Below are positions 57,869 to 64,000 of a stretch of 64,000 bases of DNA, in pieces. The stretch is from Candidatus Heimdallarchaeota archaeon (lineage in GTDB: Archaea > Asgardarchaeota > Heimdallarchaeia > Heimdallarchaeales > Heimdallarchaeaceae). The notes below the pieces were generated by a model that saw only the letters and a program-made list of their open reading frames with translations, was not told the origin of the DNA and searched no databases. The position numbers were made by a program, and so were the translations under genes. How positions within the stretch are numbered: position 1 is the stretch's first letter; every line of letters begins with the position of its first letter. The stretch lies in the NCBI GenBank assembly GCA_030603365.1, contig JAUVXV010000009.1:62001-126000 (forward strand). The letters are read 5' to 3'.

Positions 57869-57957
57869 AAAAGGAAGTAAAATCAGAGAAAGTTAATAAA
57901 CAATCTCACATAGTTAAGAATATAGATTCCTTAGTAGAGGGGATTTTAAATGAGTAA
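57865..57957 (+). CDS. Putative 30-aa ORF between ATPase 2 and the DUF47 gene
   Basis: ATGA overlap with upstream stop and 8-nt overlap with downstream start; MKKEVKSEKVNKQSHIVKNIDSLVEGILNE*. Confidence 0.45.
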   Translation: MKKEVKSEKVNKQSHIVKNIDSLVEGILNE

Positions 57958-58618
57958 TAGAGAGCTTAAACAATGGTTAAGTCGTAGACGTGAATCAAGA
58001 ATATTGAAACGTATAAGAGACCATTTGATTTACGTGAATAGTTGTATTATTAAAGGTAAAGATTTCTATAAATTCTGGATTGAGAAAGATGAAGAAGCTT
58101 CTAAAAACATGTACGAAATTATCTTTCAAGAAGAAAAGACTGCAGATGGTGTTGAAGCCGATATAATCGACATGCTTTCTGAAGGTAGAACTCCAGAGTA
58201 TGTCAGAGCAGATCTTATGACTTTCATAAGAACAGCTGATAGAGCTGCAGGCAATGCAAAAAGAGGAGTTAAGAATCTTCTTTTACTCATCAACCACGAA
58301 TTTCCAAAAGGTATCACTGATTTAATTGGTAAAATTTTCGACCTACTTGCAGAGGAAATTGATGCTTTCATAAAAGTATTTGATACCATGTTTAAAGTTG
58401 AACATCCAGAATTACTAGAGAATATTGCTAAAGTAGATAGAATTGAATCTTCGATAGATACTATCTATGGTAATCTCAAGTTTGAAATAGCTTATAATAC
58501 TGAAAACGTCCCTGCAGGAGCACTCATTATCTTGGATCATGCTATTAAAGATCTTGAAGATGTATCTGATTTGGTTGAAGATTGTGCTGATATGATCAGA
58601 AGTATGGTTCTACTTTAG
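57950..58618 (+). CDS. DUF47 / PhoU-like protein
   Basis: Helical protein with E/D-rich EEKTADGVEADIIDMLSEG..RTADRAAGNAKRGVKNLLLLI. Confidence 0.82.
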   Translation: MSNRELKQWLSRRRESRILKRIRDHLIYVNSCIIKGKDFYKFWIEKDEEASKNMYEIIFQEEKTADGVEADIIDMLSEGRTPEYVRADLMTFIRTADRAAGNAKRGVKNLLLLINHEFPKGITDLIGKIFDLLAEEIDAFIKVFDTMFKVEHPELLENIAKVDRIESSIDTIYGNLKFEIAYNTENVPAGALIILDHAIKDLEDVSDLVEDCADMIRSMVLL

Positions 58619-58679
58619 TCTCTATGAATAACTATGATTAGCTAAATGGTTAACTGAAACATTTTTATTCATCAAATCT

Positions 58680-60089
58680 TTGGCGAATAGTATGGGTCAA
58701 GAGGAAAGTAGCAGTAATCTAATTGAAAGAGTATTAGAAACAATTATTAACAAATCCCAAGAAGAAATTGAGGATTTTATTCTTCAAAATTGGTATCCTG
58801 AAACATTAGAGAAGAGAGGAGTCAAATCTATTACAGATTCTCTTCATCACCTCAAAAGAGAATTTGGGGATTTTAAAATTTATCAAACCTTCAATGAATC
58901 ACCAGGTAAAGAATCTGCATTCTTATTTAATCCGGAAACTGAAGATTGGCTTAAATTCTCTGTAATGATAACTGAAGATAAACCATCATTTGTTAAGGGA
59001 CTAGGATTGAGACCTACAGTACCACCAGATGATGATTCTACTGAAATAAAAGAAGAGAACCTAGCTACTGCAATAACTGATTCTATCAAGCGCTTATTAG
59101 AAAAGAATCTTTTTTCTGGTGTAGCTCTTGTTGCTAAGGATGATAAAACAGTATTTCAGCTGACCCGTGGATATTCAAACATTGATTCAGAAATAAAACC
59201 TAATCTTGAAACCAAATTCAACCTTGGTTCTATGAATAAGATGTTTACATCCTTAGCGATTGCCAAACTTATTGAAGAATGTCATTTTTCCTTTGATACA
59301 TTCGTAGCTAAGTTGTTGCCGGATATTCAAATAGATCAAGCAGGAAAAATCAAAGTGCACCATCTTCTCACACATTCTTCTGGTTTAGGTAATTTTTTCA
59401 CTCCTGAATACATGAAAAATAAGGATAAGTATGTAGAAGTTAAGGATCTTTTACCTTTAATAGAAACAGAAAAATTAGCTTTCTCACCAGGTTCTAAGTT
59501 TCAATATAGTAACTCTGGTTTTGAAGTCCTTGGAAACATAATAGAAAGTGTAAGCGAAATGTCCTATTATGATTTTGTAAGAGAAAAGATTTTTCTTCCA
59601 TTAGGTATGAAAGATACAGATAGTTACAGACTTGATGATGAAGTGGAGAACCTAGCTAATGGATATACTAAGCATTTAGCAATGAATCAACCCCCTTCAA
59701 AAGAATGGGTCTTGAATACACGAATGGCAAGAATCAAGGGAAGTGCAGCGGGAGGAGGATATTCTTCAGCTCAGGATTTGTTAAAATTTAGTCAAGCCTT
59801 ATTCTCTTATAAGATCATCAATAAAGATCTAACAAAAGAAGTTATCCGAGGAAAAATGCAATTGGAACCAGGGAGTGATGAAACTATGTATGGTTATGGT
59901 TTTGGAGTTCACAAATTTGGAAGTCTAACAAGATATGGTCATAATGGAGGTGCTCCTGGAATTAACAGTTTTTTTGGTGTATATCAACCAATTAACTACA
60001 CAGTTGTAGTACTTTCAAACTATGACCCTCCATCAGCTGAAAGAATAGGTAATAAGATTCATTCCCTTATAACAAAAATGAAGAAATGA
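58680..60089 (+). CDS. Serine hydrolase, beta-lactamase/penicillin-binding (class C) family
   Basis: NLGSMNKMFTSLAIAKLIEE (SxxK), YSNSGFEVLG (YxN), GHNGGAPGINS. Confidence 0.93.
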   Translation: MANSMGQEESSSNLIERVLETIINKSQEEIEDFILQNWYPETLEKRGVKSITDSLHHLKREFGDFKIYQTFNESPGKESAFLFNPETEDWLKFSVMITEDKPSFVKGLGLRPTVPPDDDSTEIKEENLATAITDSIKRLLEKNLFSGVALVAKDDKTVFQLTRGYSNIDSEIKPNLETKFNLGSMNKMFTSLAIAKLIEECHFSFDTFVAKLLPDIQIDQAGKIKVHHLLTHSSGLGNFFTPEYMKNKDKYVEVKDLLPLIETEKLAFSPGSKFQYSNSGFEVLGNIIESVSEMSYYDFVREKIFLPLGMKDTDSYRLDDEVENLANGYTKHLAMNQPPSKEWVLNTRMARIKGSAAGGGYSSAQDLLKFSQALFSYKIINKDLTKEVIRGKMQLEPGSDETMYGYGFGVHKFGSLTRYGHNGGAPGINSFFGVYQPINYTVVVLSNYDPPSAERIGNKIHSLITKMKK

Positions 60090-60097
60090 AAAAGTAG

Positions 60098-60535
60098 TTA
60101 GTATTGGATGTAGCTACTCTTAATAGATTGAACAGGTCCTCCACATTCAGGACATTCTCTTTCTCCATAAATTACTTCATATCCACAGTACTCACAAAAT
60201 CTAGCTTTCTTAGCACCTGAAGGTTTGTAGCCTGGAGCATAAGGACCAATTTTAGATATTTTCATGCTTTTAAGAGAAGAGAATATGGTTTTTCTTTTGC
60301 GTGTAAACATAATTACTACTGTGGGCATAAAAATAAATGGAATAAATCCTGCTACACCATATAGCATATAAATTCCTATCCACATCCGATCTATATTTGT
60401 AGAAGGATCATCTCCAAAAACACTAGAGAAAATCAGCACTATTGCTGTAACAATTGTTCCTAAGAATAATAATCCCTCAATAATGAGAATATACTTAAAA
60501 GCACCTATCCCCTTTTTCTTTGTCTCAGTACTCAT
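60098..60535 (-). CDS. TM protein with C-terminal zinc ribbon (paralogue of 60742-61176)
   Basis: CEYCGYEVIYGERECPECGGPVQSIK; two TM helices. Confidence 0.75.
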   Translation of the reverse strand: MSTETKKKGIGAFKYILIIEGLLFLGTIVTAIVLIFSSVFGDDPSTNIDRMWIGIYMLYGVAGFIPFIFMPTVVIMFTRKRKTIFSSLKSMKISKIGPYAPGYKPSGAKKARFCEYCGYEVIYGERECPECGGPVQSIKSSYIQY

Positions 60536-60604
60536 CTTGTTATTTTTTGCAATTAGATTAATAAAGTTTGAGATTAAAATAACCGAATTACTGCTATAAA
60601 CACC

Positions 60605-60628
60605 AGTACTGCTAAAAATTGCAGTACT
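60605..60628. promoter_or_regulatory. Perfect 8-bp inverted repeat upstream of the zinc-ribbon TM gene
   Basis: AGTACTGC-taaaaatt-GCAGTACT. Confidence 0.5.
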
Positions 60629-60741
60629 TCTATAATTTATTGATTTACTCGACGATAACTTTTTTCCTCTTTTATTAAATTTACAGGCTTTCTGTTTGAA
60701 TATGAAGTTCTAATAGTTCCAACAACCAAAGAATGAGTTTT

Positions 60742-61176
60742 CTATTTTTCCTTTATTGGTCCTCCACATTCGGGACATTCACCAACTAGTGTTTCTGTGC
60801 CATATCCACAGTAAGAACAATAATAGACCTTCTTTTTTGAACCTGCATCTTCTGGGTAATTCTTAGTTGTATATGGTGAATCTGCAGCACTAATTGTAGA
60901 AGAATATCCTGAAGAAGCTTGTTTCCTGGATTTTGTAACAGAGATGACCATACCAATCATCATGAAAGCCATTGTAGACCCAACAACTCCAAAGAATATT
61001 GACCCTCCAATTGAAGCTAAATCAAACCCCTCGATTCCTGAAACGATAGCTGCGATGAAGAAACCTATCGCTGTCAAAAATCCTGCAATTTCTAAGGAGA
61101 CAATTACTAAAACTAGTTTGTTTAGAGGTTTCTTTTTCTTCTTCGAAGGTTCGTTTTTCGACATATCCTGATTCAT
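60742..61176 (-). CDS. TM protein with C-terminal zinc ribbon
   Basis: CSYCGYGTETLVGECPECGGPIKEK; two TM helices; same architecture as the neighbour. Confidence 0.75.
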   Translation of the reverse strand: MNQDMSKNEPSKKKKKPLNKLVLVIVSLEIAGFLTAIGFFIAAIVSGIEGFDLASIGGSIFFGVVGSTMAFMMIGMVISVTKSRKQASSGYSSTISAADSPYTTKNYPEDAGSKKKVYYCSYCGYGTETLVGECPECGGPIKEK

Positions 61177-61504
61177 TACTAAAATATTAGTGAAACCAGT
61201 TTAAAAAATTTAGTGAATATAGCTAGTTAATTATCTTGAATTCATGAATAATCCTGAAGCATACGGTACTTCTTCACCTGTGTCAAGATGACTGGGTTCA
61301 AAGATCTTTCTGGTTAGAATTTGTTTTCGTTTAGTAAGTTTATTTCCATAAAAATTCTGATTCCAAAGAACCCAGTCTGTAATGTTTGTAATTCTTAAAG
61401 AATAATCTAGCAATATTTTCAATTATTGAGAAAGTATAATGGTTAAATTTTAAAGCATTGTCGTTCTACAATAATATAGAAACAAATTATTGGTTTGTGA
61501 TTAA

Positions 61505-62071
61505 ATGTCAGAAAAAAAAATTCTAATTTTTTATGGCACCAGGTATGGAGCAACAGAGGGAGTAGCAGGAAAGATGGCAGAATTAATAAGAGAAAAGGGA
61601 AGCCAAGCAGAAGTGTATAACCTAAAAGACCTACCAGATGATAGGATTCCTGATTTCTCCAACTATGATGGTATCCTTATCGGATCAAGCATAAGAATTG
61701 GTCAATGGACTAGAGATGTTAAGAAGTTTATTGGAAACAAAGCTGAGGAATTAAATAAATTCAAAGGCAAAAAAGGGTTCTATGTCTGTTCGGGGTATGC
61801 TTCAAATCCAGATACCTACGAAAAAGTGAAAGTAGAATATACTACAGATGCATGCGAGAAATTAGGTGTTAAGAAACTAGACTTATTCGATGCTTTTGGA
61901 GGATTAATGGACTTTACGGATACATCTCGAATGGGATGGTTGGAGAAGAAAATCTTGAAAAAGGCTGCAAAACAAACAACTGGTGAAAGCGCAGAGGATG
62001 ATAGTTATACTGATCTAAGAGATTGGGATCAGATTGAAAAATTCACTTTGGAATTTCTAGGAAAATTGTAA
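61505..62071 (+). CDS. Flavodoxin family protein (HemG-like flavodoxin domain)
   Basis: KILIFYGTRYGATEGVAGKMAELI, DGILIGSSIRIGQW. Confidence 0.88.
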   Translation: MSEKKILIFYGTRYGATEGVAGKMAELIREKGSQAEVYNLKDLPDDRIPDFSNYDGILIGSSIRIGQWTRDVKKFIGNKAEELNKFKGKKGFYVCSGYASNPDTYEKVKVEYTTDACEKLGVKKLDLFDAFGGLMDFTDTSRMGWLEKKILKKAAKQTTGESAEDDSYTDLRDWDQIEKFTLEFLGKL

Positions 62072-62094
62072 ATGAAGAAAAATAGTTAGGAAGT

Positions 62095-62217
62095 TTAATA
62101 GAATACGAATTGACCATTGAAGTAGGTAATCTCTTTCTTTTCTACCTTTCTAACTTCAGGTTGATATACCCATTGTTCATCGTTTTCAATTTTTTTGTTT
62201 TTTGTTTTTTCAGCCAT
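62095..62217 (-). CDS. Putative 40-aa small protein (not in supplied track)
   Basis: MAEKTKNKKIENDEQWVYQPEVRKVEKKEITYFNGQFVFY*; the only ORF found in this intergenic gap, preceded by repeat elements. Confidence 0.45.
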   Translation of the reverse strand: MAEKTKNKKIENDEQWVYQPEVRKVEKKEITYFNGQFVFY

Positions 62218-62447
62218 TTTTTGCACCTATGTTAACTATAACTGGTCACATGATAAGAAGCTGGTGAGCTAAAGTGACCAAAAAGTGACCACAAGAAAAA
62301 ACTTGAAGGCGCTCTTTTCAGAGACTATCCCACAAGTTTACAAGGTTTTCTTCTGAATCAAGCAATAGAGAATTCATCAAAATCTGAACATGTTGAATTG
62401 TGTCCATTTTAAAAAACATACATTTTATGTTTTCCAATCTACTCTTG

Positions 62448-63077
62448 TTATTTTTGAACTATATATTCAAATGAGGATTCTCTGAAATATTCATTACGAA
62501 CAAGTACCTCGATTTGTGTTTTTTCTTTGAATATTAATTTTGTACCTTCAAGCATTTGATCTGTTTCTTCCTCTGTAAAGAAAGAATGCACAGTTTCTTC
62601 TCCGTGCTCCATATTCCAAAACTCTCCCTGATTCTTCTCTTCTCCCAATGATGGATGCACATTCTTATACCAAAGAAAGTTTATACAAAGCAAACCTCCT
62701 TTCTTCAGCACTCTTAGCATTTCCTTTACAGCCTTTTTTGTATCTGCTTTTGTTAGATGGATACTTGAGTTATATGAGTAAACAAGGTCAAAAAATCTGC
62801 CATCAAAAGATAAGTCTCTCATGTCACCTTTTAACAATTTAAAATCCTGACCATATCTTGCTGCAAAATCTTCTGCTTCCTCAAGTGCATTATCAGAAAT
62901 ATCTATTCCATATGCATCATACCCATGTTTGCAGAAAAGTGCTAAAGGAGGATTTTGACCTCCAGCTCCACAATCTAGAACCTTACCTTTTTCAGGTTTT
63001 TTCCACTTTGCTAAACGCAAAAATTTGTAAATTGTTGGACGAAATAATGTAAGACTAAAATCATTCTTTTCAGTCAT
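62448..63077 (-). CDS. SAM-dependent methyltransferase
   Basis: VLDCGAGGQNPPLALFCKHGYDAYGIDISDNALEEA. Confidence 0.92.
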   Translation of the reverse strand: MTEKNDFSLTLFRPTIYKFLRLAKWKKPEKGKVLDCGAGGQNPPLALFCKHGYDAYGIDISDNALEEAEDFAARYGQDFKLLKGDMRDLSFDGRFFDLVYSYNSSIHLTKADTKKAVKEMLRVLKKGGLLCINFLWYKNVHPSLGEEKNQGEFWNMEHGEETVHSFFTEEETDQMLEGTKLIFKEKTQIEVLVRNEYFRESSFEYIVQK

Positions 63078-63159
63078 AATAAATTCTTAGAAGATTACAC
63101 ATTTATAAAAATTCGGAAGAAAATTCTAGCTTGATTAACTCCTTCCTTCGAACGCGGTC

Positions 63160-63558
63160 TCAATGTTCTTTTTCAAAATCTAGAGTTACAGAATTTATAC
63201 AAAATCTTAATCCTGTAGGTTTAGGTCCATCATCAAAAATGTGTCCTAGATGCCCTCCACAATTCTTACAAAGAACTTCAGTTCTGATCATATCATGACT
63301 TGTATCTATTTCTTCCTCGATATTTCCTTCTTCAAGAGGTTCAAAAAAGCTTGGCCAACCACAACCAGAGTCAAACTTAGTGTCTGATTCGAAGAGTGGA
63401 GTTCCACATCCAGCACATTTGTAAGTTCCCTTTTCTTTATGATCCCAAAATTCACCAGTAAATGGTCTTTCTGTTCCTTTCAAACGCAGAACAAAAAATT
63501 GTTCTTTGGACAATTTGTCTTTCCATTCTTTCTCTGATTTCTTTACAGATTCATTCAT
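63160..63558 (-). CDS. msrB: Peptide-methionine (R)-S-oxide reductase
   Basis: CAGCGTPLFESDTKFDSGCGWPSFFEP, CKNCGGHLGHIFDDGP, GLRFCINSVTL; start moved to internal Met. Confidence 0.94.
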   Translation of the reverse strand: MNESVKKSEKEWKDKLSKEQFFVLRLKGTERPFTGEFWDHKEKGTYKCAGCGTPLFESDTKFDSGCGWPSFFEPLEEGNIEEEIDTSHDMIRTEVLCKNCGGHLGHIFDDGPKPTGLRFCINSVTLDFEKEH

Positions 63559-63613
63559 CAATATGATATCTTCTTCGAAACAATTAAAACTAATGCTCCT
63601 ACAAGAAATATTA

Positions 63614-64000
63614 ATGAGTTCAGAAGAACCAGAACAAACTGAATCTTTTGGTGAATTTACTAGCAATCTCTTAATTGCTCTAGATACCTTGGAATTGGCT
63701 CCGGATAGTCTTTGGACAATCATAAGACCAACTTTGTATTTTAGTATACCTGGTTTAATAGGAACAATACTTGGTTACTGGCTTATGGTTAAAGATGAAG
63801 GTACAATCTGGGAATATTTACTCTTAGCATTTAGCGTCTTCTTCTTAGCAACTGGTATTATGTTTGTAATTGTTGGATTAACTCAACTTTCTTCTAACAG
63901 GAGGAGATACACATTTACCAAAGCTGGTCTTACAATAAAACCGTTGTTTGATGAAAAACGATTTATCTCTTGGGAAGAAATGAGTTCTCTTGAAATTGAG
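63614..64000 (+). CDS. Membrane protein with two TM helices and possible PH-like C-terminus (3' truncated by window edge; absent from track)
   Basis: Manual translation MSSEEPEQTESFGEFTSNLLIALDTLELAPDSLWTIIRPTLYFSIPGLIGTILGYWLM...RRRYTFTKAGLTIKPLFDEKRFISWEEMSSLEIE, open to the window end. Confidence 0.65.
   Translation, partial: MSSEEPEQTESFGEFTSNLLIALDTLELAPDSLWTIIRPTLYFSIPGLIGTILGYWLMVKDEGTIWEYLLLAFSVFFLATGIMFVIVGLTQLSSNRRRYTFTKAGLTIKPLFDEKRFISWEEMSSLEIE

Noticed and set aside
61231-61422. 63-aa minus-strand ORF
   Set aside because: Not antisense to another gene, but no recognisable motif and no independent support, so left uncalled; could be real.
1-64000. tRNA/rRNA genes and mobile elements
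   Set aside because: Intergenic gaps were read by eye and no cloverleaf, rRNA core, transposase or terminal inverted repeats were recognised; a tRNAscan/Infernal run would be needed to exclude them.

Overview
AT-rich, gene-dense prokaryotic chromosome segment. It is most likely archaeal and possibly Asgard/Heimdall-type, inferred from gene content and the many secreted proteins with C-terminal TM anchors; this was not proven. It carries about 60 protein genes: peptidases, redox enzymes, NAD/CoA metabolism, zinc-ribbon proteins, exported surface proteins and one ABC transporter operon. I recognised no rRNA, tRNA, CRISPR array, transposase or prophage. The most notable items are: (1) a single 1006-aa ORF joining an iron-dependent alcohol dehydrogenase to an aldehyde:ferredoxin oxidoreductase; (2) a translationally coupled ABC importer operon (SBP, fused double permease, two non-identical ATPases, 30-aa ORF, DUF47/PhoU-like protein) in which the ATPase substitutions all fall in one composite ATP site; (3) a YafJ-like class II glutamine amidotransferase homologue with Ala at the nucleophile position and Ser at the oxyanion-hole Asn, next to a SWIM-finger protein; (4) a MutY/EndoIII-type glycosylase without its Fe-S cysteines and with a C-terminal winged-helix-like tail; (5) tandem acidic surface proteins with EF-hand/dockerin-like loops and shared upstream CTACAGAAAA motifs. 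Several perfect inverted repeats lie in promoter regions, and a few small ORFs are missing from the supplied track. All identifications come from reading motifs by eye; no database search was run.
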